Positions 25,341 to 38,140 of a stretch of DNA of 64,000 nucleotides are shown here, in pieces. The stretch's first letter is position 1. Every line of letters starts with the position of its first letter. The notes beneath the pieces are model-generated. The model was not told the origin of the DNA. It saw only the letters and a list, made by a program, of their open reading frames with translations, and searched no databases. The stretch is from assembly GCF_001625215.2 (NCBI RefSeq), contig NC_030385.2:7867135-7931134 (forward strand), in the 5' to 3' direction. This stretch comes from Daucus carota subsp. sativus. Its lineage: Eukaryota; Streptophyta; Magnoliopsida; Apiales; Apiaceae. The translations under genes were made by a program, and so were the position numbers.

Positions 25341-27485
25341 TCTTTAAATCTCAATTTCAAGGCACCAAAACATACATGGATTCTCTTAGAATTGAAGTGC
25401 ATATATTAATAGCATCCGACCTTTCAACAGCTATTTTTTTATAGTACATGTAGGATTTGAATTCAAGAGTTCAGCACCATAGTCTTGGAGCCTTCTATAC
25501 TATTGAAAGTTGTATATGAAAGTTGCATGGGTTTTCGACTGAGGTATGATATTCGGGATAGTAGTTTTAGAGGTTTTTTGGGTAAATTTTAAAAAAAAAA
25601 TATCTTCTTATTTAAAATAAAGAAGTGAATTAAAAGTAAGAAATAAATAGGTCAATAAAGTGTTTGGAAAAGAAATAAAAGATTCGAGAGAAAAGCTAGG
25701 ATTCACATTTTTTTAAAAATATTTCTAATTATTTACACAAACAGGTTAAGAGAAGTTAAAAGATCGAAGCAGTTTATCTTTCTCCCCAACAAACAGACGT
25801 TTAAATGTTTCTATCGACTTTGGTCTTTGGGTATCGGGCCTATCGGCAATTTGCAATCTTATACCACTACCTCCGATAGTAGTATTCTCCTACTGGATAA
25901 TAATTGGTACTGATGTCAACGTTGTCTTTAACTGGTCACTATTTTTGGGCTTTATTATCGGGCTTTGAATTTTCTTATCGAGTTTGTAGTCCCCTATCTA
26001 GTCACTAAATTATGCAGGCCTGGCTAGTTAATTTTTTGATAAATTTGTGTAAAGAAATTTACGAAATAAATGTACAAACAAGGATCCTAAAAATATAAGC
26101 TCCAAAAATTCTTAAACTAAATTTTACTAATATATAAAATTCTTAACTAGAATTATTTGGTTTGACATGTAGAAATTTTTGAAATAAATTAATGATTTAT
26201 TTGTTTCAGTTACTTTTTAGACAACTTTTATAAAATCTGTTTTAAGTTTTGGTCGATATATCCGATTAAAAATCTTATTATTTAATTAATTGATCAATTA
26301 ATCCCCTATAATCCAATCAATCTCCGATTAATTCTCGTTCCATAACTTTATCGATAAAAGTCCGATTTAAAACAATATACGTACATGTTAGGGGTGAAGC
26401 ACAGACAACCGTAAGCCTGAGAAAAAATGCAATCAGAAGCAATTAATTTGACTGAATCAATAATTCCACAGACAGCAAATTTGTAGAGTATAATGGAGCA
26501 TCCGTACCATATCTGCACAACAAGAGCTTTTATTACACTGGCAAACCCCCCATGTGAAACCCGAACGTTGGTTTCAAGCTTTAGATAAATCGCACTAAAA
26601 AAAAGAGCCATCCGTAACGCACAAGTTCATTGTATTTGAAAGCAAGAAACATGTTGGTAGCTGAAAACAAAAGAAAAGCAGACCAGCAGCACCGCTGTGT
26701 CAACCAACAACAAACGACTCGTACATTAATATTTGGACATGTTGATTCGCAACTTCTAAACTACTGCGAACATACAAGTTGAGTGGCGTGGTGATGTTGA
26801 GGATTTTTGGTCTCAAAATACACACTTTTAACTTGCAAAAGGAGTCCTGACAGCCCACCTGCAGCAATGGCGTGAATGAGCGAGCCCACTTCATTTAACA
26901 TGCCAAGAGACTCCACCTAAGTGCAAACCAACTGCTTACTTTATTCTTACTTGTATTTCTCTCTATGCTATTCTCTTCTTTCACTTTCACCCTGCTACCC
27001 TGCTTTTTTATTCTTTGGCCACGATTTCGCATTATTTGTTTCTGTTCGATTTTGACAAAGGAATTTGGGGGAAATTATATAGTATATTGGATAAAAATAT
27101 ATGTATCGGAGATTTTTAATAAAATTAGTTAATATCAGGAGGATAGGATCGGGTTGTCAAAAAAATTCGAAAACTCTGATATTCATTCAGAATATAATTT
27201 TAAAAAGATTTTTTTTTTTTGACAAATATGGCGCCTTACAAATGAGTATCTGTTCTAAGATATTCTCGAAGATAAGCCCTTAACCACTAGGCTATCCAAC
27301 CGTTAGAATTTTGGATTCAATTCAGATATAAACATATATGTATCCGAATAATGCGTTTAATAACCTAGTTAAGTGAACACTTTTTGTTGTAGACTTGTAC
27401 TACTCATACTTGGAACCCCAGGTTTTTAAATCCAACGAAAATTGACCTCAATTTTTAAAATCCAGCGAAAATTATGTACGAGAAC
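25341..27485. other. intergenic; partial hAT-like remnant near 26230-26375
   Basis: Mostly unassigned. Around 26230-26375 the text (CCGATTAATTCTCGTTCC, then GTCCGATTTAAAACAAT) resembles the right half of the hAT-like MITE at 27486, without a matching left end. The 26.35-26.95 kb part is less AT-rich and has two short minus-strand frames of no recognisable family. Confidence 0.4.
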
Positions 27486-27678
27486 CTCTGTTCTAAAAGT
27501 CGGTGATTAATCACGATCAATCACCGATTAATCCCTGTCCGTAACTCACCGAACTGATTAAATATTCGATTAATCACTGATCAACCCGATTAATCTCCTA
27601 TCAATTCAATCAATCTCCGATTAATCCTTGTTCCGTGACTTCATCAATTAAGTCTGATTCCCGCTTTTTACAATACTG
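27486..27678. mobile_element. small hAT-like MITE with perfect 8-bp target duplication
   Basis: The ends CTCTGTTCTAAAAGTCGG and CCGCTTTTTACAATACTG are imperfect inverted repeats. ACGAGAAC is duplicated exactly on both sides (27478-27485 and 27679-27686). The interior is made of repeated CGATTAATC-like units. It is 193 bp and non-coding. Confidence 0.85.
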
Positions 27679-27755
27679 ACGAGAACGTAGTATGAATATT
27701 ATTTATAATATCATATTTTTTTTTCAAATAATATTAACAATAATTAAAGAAAACA

Positions 27756-27767
27756 CGCGCGCGCGCC

Positions 27768-27838
<71 letters not shown>
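27756..27838. repeat. compound microsatellite (CG)n(CA)n(TA)n
   Basis: A GCGCGC run grades into about ten CA units and then a long TA run. Chance frames across it encode only Ile-Tyr and Cys-Val repeats and are not genes. Confidence 0.95.
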
Positions 27839-27839
<1 letters not shown>

Positions 27840-28262
27840 TTACTAATAAAAAGTATTTATATTTGAAAAACACAGGGGTTTTTAAAATATTACTCTGAAT
27901 CTCCGGTTTTGCTATTTTAACGAGAGGAAACCGCCGATAAAGGGTCATTTGGTTCATAGATATTTGGAATTAGGTACGAGATTGGTTTATTCGAAACGTG
28001 TATCTGATGTTTGTTTGGAAAAAAAAAATCTCAAAAACTCATACCTTAAACCTTATTGTATGGGTTTTTGAAACCTAAGCGGGTATATGGGTTGAGATGG
28101 AGGTATAAGATGCATTATTTTTTATTTTATTTTTTTGTCTCCATTCAAGTAATGAAATATTAATGTTTGATACAAAATTAAATTAATGATGCAAAAATAT
28201 AAGAATAATAATTTTATTAATATTTATAATTAATATGAATTAATAACTTATTTCTTATAAAA

Positions 28263-30082
28263 TCAATATACTTATATAAAGGAGAAGCAGGGGCGTGTAG
28301 GTGGCGCCTCTCACATCGCTCCGTTCTATTTTTCTAATTTTCTGGAATTTTTGGATGAAAAATATCAAAAATTAGAACTACCTTTCTTAGTTTCGGGTAT
28401 ATTTTCAGATTATATATGGAATATAGTACCTTAAAAGTTTTAATCTGATTTTGTTTCAGATTATTTAATTATGGGAAAGAGTAGCACACAAGTCTCTCTA
28501 CACCTATAAATACCCCTATAGATTGTAGGGTTTTCGATCATCTAAACACAACCTTCTCTCTTTCAATACCACAACTAGGGGTGAGTATTCGGTTAACCGA
28601 AACCGAAATAAGCAGAAATTAACTACCGAAAACCGAACCGAAATTCTTTCGGTTTGTAACCGAAACCGAAATTATTATTCGGTTATTACCGAAAACCGAA
28701 TTTTAAACTATTTCCCTGCTAATATCTACTGCAGCTTTGATATGAATTCATGTTACATCCAGATTTATTAAACTAATTCATTTGTCCAAAACTAAGCAAA
28801 TATTAAGTGATCTCTTATGCTTTTATGCAAACTCACGGACGTCGGCCAGAGCCAGAAGCTAAGTTTCTCATGCTTTGCTTTGTCCATTGGTAAATCTAAG
28901 CAGAGTGAATGACAAATGAAACTGGCGAAGAGTGAATTGCAGATGAAGCTTACTGAAGCTATAGGATTGACACTTCATATAACAACTATAAAAAGTAAAA
29001 TAACTGATATGTATGTAATATTAATACTAATAATATAATAAATATTGAAAATTTGGTTAACGGATCGGTTTTACGGTTAACCGTGGTTAATAACCGAAAA
29101 ACCGAATTTCAAAAATTTCACTACCGAAAACCGAACCGAATTATATAATTTGGTTAATCGAACCGAAAAAAATTCGGTTATTCGGTACGGTTTTCGGTTA
29201 ACCGAACTAAATGCTCACCCCTAACCATAACCCTATATTTCTCTGGTAATAGTTATCTTGCTCGATTTCTAACTCGGTTGTGTCGTTCTTCTATAACGAT
29301 AAGTGAAGGCTATTTATACAATATTAAAAAAATAATGATTGTTACAAGCAAAGGTAGTTATAGACTGTGGGAGTCGACAAATCCAAACACGGAAAAAGAA
29401 TATAGTCTTCACATGATATTGATGGATGATATCAATAAATTAACTATTAGTGATGTAAGTTTGTTAATGATATCAATGAATTAACTATTATTGATGTATG
29501 TTTATTGGTTATTCTTTTATAATATTTGTTTTGTTCATCGTACGTGTTTGTTGTTAATTTTTATATGATTTATTTTATATACAGGAAAAAATTGCTCATG
29601 CATAATCTGTTCGCTCCGTTTAAGCAACTTTTAAGTGAAAGTTGTTTATACAGTATTAAAAAATAAAGGTCCTTACAAACAAGGGTAGTTATAGACCACT
29701 ATCACCGATTTAAGTTACATGTTTTTGTGCACAATCAATCCAAAAAAATTGGAGGAAAAGAACAATGTAGGAACATGATTATTTTTTTAAAAAAAACACA
29801 AATAAAATTAAGATTCGTCGTGTTTTAAATGTTTAATTACGTGTATAAATTTATTTCATTTTTCACCATGAATTATAGTCCAATTTCGCAATTTTATATA
29901 TTAGTATTGGTATCACATCAAGATTTTTATAATATAGATTTATTTTGTCCTACAAATATTAATTTTGGAACATTAATATACATTTTATAAACAGCCACAA
30001 AATTATTTTATTCTACAAATATTAATACTGAATCATTAATATAATTTTTATAGGCCGCCGCAACGCGCGGATTCTCAACTAG
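28263..30082 (+). mobile_element. non-autonomous Helitron carrying a nested MITE
   Basis: The left end is A|TCAATATACTTATATAAAGG, followed by GAGAAGCAGGGGCG, a typical plant Helitron 5' sequence. The right end has a GC-rich hairpin (CCGCCGCAACGCGCGG) followed by ATTCTCAACTAG|T. TC start, CTAG end and insertion between A and T all fit. A 648-bp hAT-like MITE is inserted at 28576. Removing it leaves about 1.16 kb with no RepHel domain. The segment around 29300-29360 is imperfectly repeated near 29635-29695 (TACAATATTAAAAAAATAA, then GGTAGTTATAGAC). No captured host exon was recognised. Confidence 0.75.
28576..29223. mobile_element. hAT-like MITE nested in the Helitron
   Basis: The inverted ends TAGGGGTGAGTATTCGGTTA and AACCGAACTAAATGCTCACCCCTA bracket a 648-bp element rich in CCGAAAACCGAA repeats. 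The 8-bp flanks ACCACAAC and ACCATAAC differ by one base, fitting a slightly aged hAT target duplication. Confidence 0.85.
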
Positions 30083-30640
30083 TTTGTATATATTAATTAC
30101 AGCACCAACTACACATGATATCAGATGTGATATCTCAAATTCATACCAATTTAACTCCATTTCTCGTTTCAACCTCGTAGTCTCAACCCTAAATACTATT
30201 CTCAAATTTCAGTTAAATTCTTACTGTATAAGAAAAGGATCAATTGAGTTCCAAATCCCACAAATTTACTACATTTACTTTTTCCGTGTTTTATTCATGT
30301 TTAATTTTGCCAACTGAAAGCTGTATTATTTGATTCCGCCAATTAAACATGCACTAACCGCTGCAAGAAGTAAAAATTTCTTAATGTCAAAATTATTTAG
30401 TTTTTAGCTGCTGCAAATTCTACCTAAATTATACTTTTTTAATCAAAATCAAACTACCCAAGAAGCTGTGATCTATTATTCTTTTATCAAATTTGGATAT
30501 AAAGGAAATATCATAACCCACAAATATATTTCAAAAATAATTTATATCTGGATAAGTTGTGTGTGACTTGATAAATCTGTAGAAGACTAAAATAAGAGGG
30601 AGAATTTATCCCAAAAAAAAAAAATTAAGAGGGAGAAAAT
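30083..30640. other. intergenic, nothing recognised
   Basis: AT-rich DNA between the Helitron and the promoter of the RING ligase gene. I see no gene or complete repeat. Confidence 0.5.
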
Positions 30641-30650
30641 TATAAAACGA

Positions 30651-31113
30651 AGCACGTGGCAGAAAAGGCAGGACCTCGATAAGCGTATATGACGCGTATT
30701 AAATTTGTCAACAAATGTAGATGCCTCCCCAAACAAAACTGACTGGCCAGCCTTATCTCACCAAACATTTGAAACGGGCCCACATGCATCCTTCGGCCCC
30801 ACGTACTAGAACTGTTTAAATAGATGCTTACGTGCATGCAGTAACAGTCGGCAAAAGTAACGTGGCGGATCCTCTGATATTATTGTCAGTTACCATAATT
30901 AACACAGACTCTTTCTTTTCTCAGATTTATATCACCCTTTTATTTCGCATCAATTCAATTTTATTATTTATCCTTTTCAGTTTCACTCTCTTTGCCTTTA
31001 TTTAATTTTGGAGAATTTCTCGAATCTTGAAATTGCATATTTCCCAAACAAACAAACCACCCGTTTTCCCTCTAAACAGACGTTATATATCCTCTCTTCT
31101 TCTGCCTATATAA
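30651..31113 (+). promoter_or_regulatory. RING ligase promoter: ACGT elements and TATA box
   Basis: GCACGTGGCA at about 30651 is an ABRE/G-box type core and AACGTGGCGG at about 30860 is a second ACGT element. CTATATAA at about 31106-31113 is a good TATA box roughly 100 bases before the start codon. ACGT elements bind bZIP and bHLH factors, so stress or ABA input is plausible but inferred. Confidence 0.45.
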
Positions 31114-31209
31114 CAAACATCTTTTTCATTCTACTTTCTCTCCTCTCCGTGAAAACTATAATAATCTCCCATCTTCATTCATTTTTCTCCTCGAATCACA
31201 AATAAATAT

Positions 31210-32361
31210 ATGGCGATTGAAACTCGGCGTCTTAGTTTGTTGCCGCAGCAACTCATTGGCATCAAGTACGTGTTTCCAAGATTTCTTCGTTACTTTTTCC
31301 GTATTTAATTACCTGTATCGAGAGAAGAGTGGTATCCGCTGTTTTTCTAACGAAATTTTTGAATGTACAGGCAAGGTATGAACGGTTACGATGGGAATGC
31401 AAACGTGTATGGTACTCCGACCGGATACGGAGGAGTCACGACGGAGAGTTTGGTGCCGGTGTACGGTTCCGGCATCATGGATTCGTTTCCGGCGAAGAAT
31501 TATTGTCCAGTCAAGGCAGAGAGTGGAGTTACATACAATTACAATCTTCCTGTTTCACGAAAACGGACGAGAGATGGTGCTATCAATCCTCCTCTGCTTT
31601 CGTTGCCAAACAATCAAAATATGAATCAATTGAGCCCCTGCACTTTTTTTGGTGAAGATTTGTCGCTTCAGATTCAATATCAGCAGTCAGAGATCGATCA
31701 GCTCATCGCGCAACACGTAAGAAACTCAATCCAAATCAAATAATTATTCATATACTCTGTTTTATGCTCTGTTGATTTGATAAATTAAATTAATCGATTT
31801 TGTTTGATTTTATTACAGACTGAGAAAGTGAGATTAGAGTTGGAAGAACGACGAAAAGGAAACTCGAGGAGAATTATACAAGCAGTGGAGGCCGCGATTG
31901 TGAAGAGATTGAGATCGAAAGACGAAGAGATTGAGCGGATGGCGAAACTAAATTGCGCATTAGAGGATAAGGTGAAGTCTCTCTACATGGAAAATCAAAT
32001 CTGGAGAGACTTGGCGCAATCAAACGAGGCCACGGCGAATGCGCTTCGAAGCAATCTCGAACAAATTCTCTCAACTGTTCAGGACGATCAGGTTCAGCGC
32101 GGGGGCGATAATGAGGCCCTGGATGCTGAGTCGTGTTGCGGTAGTAATTACGAGGAGGAAGAGAGGGTTGATTACGGTGGTGGAGCGGCGGAGATGAGTG
32201 ATCGGCTGTGCAGAAACTGCGGGAGAATGGAGTCGAGTGTGTTGCTGTTGCCGTGCAGGCATTTATGCTTGTGTACAGTGTGTGGATCGTCTCTTCATAC
32301 TTGTCCGGTTTGTAAGTGCACCAAAAATGCGAGTGTTCATGTTAACATGTCTTCCTCGTGA
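31210..32361 (+). CDS. BOI/SBP1-type RING E3 ubiquitin ligase
   Basis: Three exons, 31210-31265, 31371-31716 and 31819-32361, give 314 residues. The order is a variable N-terminus (MAIETRRLSLLPQQL), a short basic SRKRTRD motif, a central coiled coil (about 125-235, with the WRD-type sequence IWRDLAQSNEATANALRSNL), an acidic linker, and a C-terminal C3HC4-type RING from residue 265 (CRNC, LLLPCRHLCLC, TCPVC) ending in KNASVHVNMSSS. This is the BOI (BOTRYTIS SUSCEPTIBLE1 INTERACTOR) and S-RNase-binding protein family, ligases that target transcription factors such as MYBs and DELLA partners in defence, stress and gibberellin responses. Which of the BOI, BRG1-3 or SBP1 types it is cannot be settled here. 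The RING is complete, so it should be active. The only other start in frame, at 31378, would discard exon 1. Confidence 0.93.
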
Positions 32362-33368
32362 GACTTTCGAGTTTAGAGAATAGGATTTGGTAGTTTAGTT
32401 TCTCATCGTTATATTCATTTTGTTACTTGATTCGTTCTGTGTGTTTGATGATCTGCATTACAATGATAGTGAATACTTTTTTATGCTTGCCGGAACAAAA
32501 TCAGACAAATTTACTGCTTCTTGATTGATTATTTCCGCTGGACATAGGAAATTGGACAAGTTTATCGTTTCTTTCATATTACTTCCGCCCCCAAATCGGA
32601 TAAGTTTATTGCCTCTTTCATATTATTTCCGTCCAAATTAAAATTTTGACTTTTACATGTCAAATTCATCTATATTTAACTATCATTTTAAAAAATAAAA
32701 AATTATATTTTTTATTGAGTTGATTGAATAATTTAAAATTATTTGGTCAAATAGGATTATTGATTCTCGATCAATTGAAGTGAAACGAAATTGTTACAGT
32801 TGTGGTACTTCAAAGCAAATGTTCGAAAATAATCTTCTGTTATACAAATGAAATTGATAAAGCAAGCAATGAGTTCAAACATCAACTGCCATGCAGTAAT
32901 ATTAATGAAATTAAAACGCAAGGATCGGCGAAATTGATCAAATCTGGCTCAACGGAGCAAGTAAATGAGAGTGGGGCAAGCGCAAGCTTTTCGGGTACAT
33001 AGGAAATGATACGCAGTACATAGTCAACTCAAAAACAGTGGAAAAGTCACGTAGGACGCGCGCATATGTCGCTGTTCAATTACAGGAATGGGCGGACCCA
33101 CATTATGCTCTATAGCTAACCTCGTGTTCTGCCTGCCTAGTACTGTGAACCGGGGCGCACGGCTTTAAAGATTATTGCCCATTGGGACCATTCCCTCGCC
33201 CAGATTTATACAAGTGGTTGTGCGATCACGCCAACCCCGTTTATCAGTTCAATTCGTCGGATTCTTCGCACATTATAGTTACCGTATTATATTCTCACTC
33301 TATTTTTCAACGAAGAGCGGTAATATTTTAAACGGACTTTCCTGTGTGTGTTCGTGTGCGCACACTAA
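32362..33368. other. RING gene 3' region and intergenic
   Basis: Presumptive 3' UTR, then unassigned DNA. The 33.0-33.3 kb part is more GC-rich, but I see no exon structure in it. Confidence 0.45.
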
Positions 33369-33730
33369 GGGTCTGTTTGGAGGTGCTGTTAAAAATTGTG
33401 CGCGGTCAGAAAAAACGCTGGTAGAAAAAGTGCCGTTGTAGAAATCAAATAACTGTTTGGTAATTTTTTTAATATTTGTTTATTTTGAGTTATAATAAAA
33501 TAATAATAATTTTTTTTGGTGAGTTTTGATAGTGAAATTTGTAACAGATTCCTACAAATGATGAAAACGGTTTTTTCAAAAGTATGGAAGAACCTGCTTT
33601 TTCTAAAAGCATCTTTTCAGCTAAAAGTTGCTGTCCTGAAAAGCTGCTTTTGGATTTATTAAACAGATTTTCACATGCTTTTCAGCAAAAAACTGTTGTT
33701 GCTGTCTGCAATAGCAACCCAAACAGTACC
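33369..33730. mobile_element. PIF/Harbinger-like MITE
   Basis: It starts GGGTCTGTTTGGAGGTGC and ends GCAACCCAAACAGTACC, with TAA repeated on each side (33366-33368 and 33731-33733). The body has further complementary arms (AAAAGCTGCTTTT and AGCAAAAAACTG). It is 362 bp and non-coding. Confidence 0.8.
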
Positions 33731-36477
33731 TAACAACATTTTATGTAAGTGTTGCATTTCTATTGGTTTCGATCCTAATAATAATAATTGACTCTTGCAT
33801 GTATAAAAATTCATATTAATCAAAATCCTCCACCTAAATTAAAAATTGATGTTAGATTGTGTTCATGTGCACACATCAGAAAGATCATATTTTAAATGTT
33901 GTGTGGATAAAAATGCGACCAGCCATATCAGTTCTATTGTGCTAAATTGCGGCGATATTTTTATTTTTTGAATAAAAATGATAAAAATAAAAAACTACGA
34001 TATAAAATCAAATATTATTCCGCCATTCTTGTGGGCCCGCATAAATTATACTATCACATTTCATTTTCATTTAGTGACTTTAATGGACTACTATTGGTTT
34101 ACCGTGTGAAATCGGGAAATTTCTTAAGCAGTGAAACTACAGAAGGTTGAAACGTAAAGAAGTAAAGAGACAGGGAAAGCTGGTAAAAGACAGAGATTGG
34201 CGTGTATGTTAGGGCCCAATACTGTTTGGATTTTGCATAGTTGTTAGCAAGGGCAATGAAAGAGTGAGGACAAAACAGTACTGCTACTATTACCAAGGAT
34301 GCAAAGGATTGGAGTGTAGTGTTTGGTTTAATACTTGGTGAAAGCGACCGGGGGGGTTTAGAGTCATACACAGCCTTTAGCATCGTTTGTTCCGGGTATT
34401 TTAAAATCATGGTTTTCTTCATTTCAAATTGACTGATGTTTCCTCTAGAAAAGTACATTTTAAAATTTATATTTCAAACCTTTGAAAATATGAATTTTTG
34501 ATATCCTTGCTTACAGGGCAATGGCCAAACTGGCCCGCCGGCGAACCGGCTCACCAGTTTAACCATCTTTAGTTGTAGGTGTTACTTTTGTTTGGATTGT
34601 TAAAATACAATATGATCCTTATAAACTCTTCTTCGAACACTTTGAAATTTTGTGAGAGTTGATCGTTTAACATGACATCAGATCTAAGACTCACATGAGA
34701 CTCGGGTTCGACTTTAGAATATTATATAATCAGGCTCATCATATATTCAGATTTGACTTCTTGTGAGGCTGTGGCTCTCGATATTTTTATAAAATTAAAC
34801 GCTCATAATCAACTCTCGATTGAAAAATCTGAAAAATGAACTTTCAAATGAGAAGATGTTTTAATGTTTTAAACATGAAATGTTTAAACGCTCATGATCT
34901 GAAAAACCTAATTGCTGCTACATTGTACAAACTTGGCGGGACAAAGGAAGGCAGTTGTTTTAATGTTTTAAACATGAACTGTAAGGTGGAATAGGGGAAG
35001 GGCGAAGGGTATAGTTATTTGTAATAAGTGAGCTAAAGATGAACAGGGTGTAGGGTTGTACTATACAGAGTGTTGTTGCATTGAACAAATCGACAGAGCA
35101 CTGGCGACTGGGGTTGTAGCATTTTAATAGCCATATTATAGTCGGAGGCTGTACAAACATTTGTTTAATATTTTATTACGTATTTCTCTTTTCAAAACAA
35201 AGATGTTAATCTAATAATGTCAGCAGTTGGCCTTAAATATTTATTAAATATTTTATTAGCACTATGTTGGAAGTAGTATTGTAAATGAATAAAGCTAGTG
35301 AAAAATGTGGTATTCTAATTTTTTTTTTATAAATCTAATTATTGATGTATAATCAATTCCACTCATAATAATAATGAGACTCTTTATATACACATAAACA
35401 TATCATTTAAATCAATTATCTGCATGCCACGGCATTTAGAAAAAAATTTGGATGCAATTCAGTGTACATGACATTTACTCGAAGCTAAATGCATCATGTA
35501 TAACTAATTCCTAATGTTAAGGGTTTGGAGTTTTTAGAGTCGACTTTCAAAACTAGGTTCTAGCATGCCACTTCTCCGCTCTTCCACGTTTATCTTCTTT
35601 ACTGATTAATTATCTTCGCTCTTCCATTTTATCTTCTGTTTATCAATTTTATTAATAAAATTGATAAATAATCCTTTTTGGATGAGCTCATATTCGGTAC
35701 CTTGTCATCAAGGTTGTTAGTCGTACCCATCTTTTTGGAATATTTGTGTTTGCTTTGATATTTTTGTCTGTTTTGTTATGAATTTCTACAATGTTTCCAA
35801 GAAGGACTTCCATGATATTTTGGTTAATCAGTAAGGTTTGTATCAAATATGGCACGGTGAAAAATATCGTTAGAGCTCACCTTTTTGGGATTTTTTGTTG
35901 ATCTAATATTAGTTGATGTAACTGATAATTCTGAACAATGAGTTCTAGATGCTACTTATGTGAAGGTCAATCGCGGTGCTATCATGTTCACAAGTGATAT
36001 AGTTGGATTGCTCCAAATTTGATTGTAATACCTTTTAAATTTAAGAATTTAAATATTCCCGTGTTAAGCGATTTGAAAACAAAGAATCCTCAGATTGTTA
36101 GAACTCTTATAAAATGTAATATCGTAATTTTTTTTTTAAATTTTAATAAAGTTTAATATTTAAATATAATAAAGTTTCCAAAAAAAATTATAATATATAT
36201 AATTTAAAATTTAAAATTTTAATATTTACATGTTAATTAATGTAAAATCAGAATGAAAATGTGGGAACATTGCATAAAAGAGAATGAGAGAGATGTTCCT
36301 TGAGCTTGTTTTAGTGGGTGTTTGGATGGGGTTTTTAAACCCCACTTATGGAGTTTTAAATCAGAAACACTAATTCATGCGGTTTGTGTATAAAGTCGAG
36401 GAACACTTATAAAAAATTAGGATTTCTAACTTTTGTTTCATGATTTTTACTTTTTACCCAAACACTTTAACCACTTA
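33731..36477. other. gene-poor intergenic DNA
   Basis: No gene recognised. Around 35690-36110 some stretches read like worn coding sequence on the plus strand (LDATYVKVNRGAIMF and neighbours), broken by stops; I could not assign a family. The rest is AT-rich. Confidence 0.4.
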
Positions 36478-36841
36478 GAGCATCTCCAACGGTACTCCTA
36501 AATCATTCCTTAAAAAATAATATAATATGAAGCTCTTAGTAAGTTAATACATCGGAAAACGTGAGAACTCCAATGCTACTCTTTATAGTTAGCTCCTAAT
36601 TCACATTTTATATTTATTTTATATAAATGGAAGGAAAAACTTAGCTAAAAGAGAGAGAAGATTGGAAAGAAAATAATATTATATTGAGTTAAGAGCTACT
36701 AGATGCTATTTAAAAGAAAGGAGAGAGAGTAGGCTCCTAAATTTTTAAAAAGCATCTAGGAACCCATTGGAGCACTAGATTTTGATTTGCTCCTAAAATT
36801 TAGACTTGGGAGTTTGTTTAAAGAGCCCCTTGGAGTTGCTC
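36478..36841. mobile_element. PIF/Harbinger-like MITE, first of a tandem pair
   Basis: It starts GAGCATCTCCAACGG and ends CCTTGGAGTTGCTC, with TTA before (36475-36477) and after (36842-36844). It is 364 bp, of the same terminal family as the element that follows. Confidence 0.8.
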
Positions 36842-36844
36842 TTA

Positions 36845-37211
36845 GAGCATCTTCAAGGTGTTCTTCATTTGGGCTCCTAACTTGAGATTTGAGGAGAGAG
36901 ATGAAAAATGTTGCTCCAAAAGACTCTTATTGGCTCTTTAAATCACTAAGAGCCTCTTGTTTCTCTCTCCTCTCTCCTCAGAGTTAAGAGCCACCACATT
37001 GCTCTTAACTTATTTTTTCACAATAAAAAAATCATTCCCTCCAATTCACTTCCATCTTTCCCTCTCTTTTGTTATGGTGGAGCCCAATATATGAATAAAA
37101 TATGAAATATAGAAAAGATGTAAGAGAGTATTTAACTTTGTCCTAAATTGGTAAGAACCACATTTTTTATATTATATTTAGGAGTCGACGAGGTGGCTCT
37201 TGAAGATGCTC
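36845..37211. mobile_element. PIF/Harbinger-like MITE, second of a tandem pair
   Basis: It starts GAGCATCTTCAAGG and ends CTTGAAGATGCTC. The TTA that precedes it is the one that follows the first element, and another TTA lies at 37212-37214. It is 367 bp with nearly perfect inverted ends. Confidence 0.85.
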
Positions 37212-37992
37212 TTATAAGTCTTAAGTAATTTCTAACTTCTACTTCATTTTTTTACTTTAAACAGCAAGTACTTATTTTAAACTCACCAAACTGCGGTTTC
37301 TAGTTTTTTCAACAGTGAAGTTTTACGGCAGAATCCAGAGATATCAGATGAGTAATAAACTTGTACGAATATGGAACAAATTCCTTCTCTGCTGCAGCCT
37401 GAAAGTAATGATGGTAGTGGAGCATACGGACTCCACCAGTCCACCTCATGCTTCTTGACATTTTCAGTAAATTGCCTAGAAAATTTTATACTGTAAACAA
37501 AATTGAGACTTTCAATAAATATTGTCAGAATTTATAATTTAATCTAAATAATTTTAAAAAGGACTGTTTTTTCGTGACATTTAATTATCACTGTCTGTAT
37601 GATACGACCTTCAAGATGAGTGGCCTGTCAAAATTGATTGTTGCTGGGACTAGTACAAAAGATCTTGACTCTATTATTCATTCCTAATCACATGCATTCG
37701 CATATTATTTCACTCATCCTTTCCCCAATAATTCACTTTTATTTTAGTACTCCATTCATGTTTGAATAAAAGAAATGTACTTCATCCATTGTTTTTTTTT
37801 TCTTTCAGAAATTAGTATATGTTTGTAGAAAAAATTATATCAAATATATATTATTTTTTGAAATAAATTTTTATTTTTTTATTCAATAACGAATATATAA
37901 CACCTTCTTGACATTTATACTTTTTTTTTGTCTTGACATTTATACCTAAAAAAAATTATATATTGACATATATCTATATAATAAGCTCTTAC

Positions 37993-38095
37993 CTTGAAAA
38001 GATAAGGCCATCGTCAAATTCATTTTCTGTGGAAGCACGGAACTTGGATCTGCGTCTTCTCAGAACTGCTCTTGCATCATCACCCTGCGGCCCTG
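37993..38095 (-). other. orphan exon-like segment
   Basis: On the minus strand an open stretch of about 30 codons, including RAVLRRRRSKFRA and STENEFDDGLIFS, ends exactly at a strong donor, AAG|GTAAGAGC. The segment is clearly more GC-rich than its flanks. I do not recognise the family and found no convincing neighbouring exons; the upstream side has only weak acceptors (GGCAG, CCGCAG). It may be a captured or relic exon. Confidence 0.3.
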
Positions 38096-38140
38096 CCACT
38101 CATTTATGTACTTTGGCTTGACATTTTTCTATAAATATTT

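Noticed and set aside
27724..27957. 77-codon minus-strand frame
   Set aside because: Its core is a translated TA/CA microsatellite.
34960..35160. 66-codon minus-strand frame
   Set aside because: No motif, no codon bias and no neighbouring exons.
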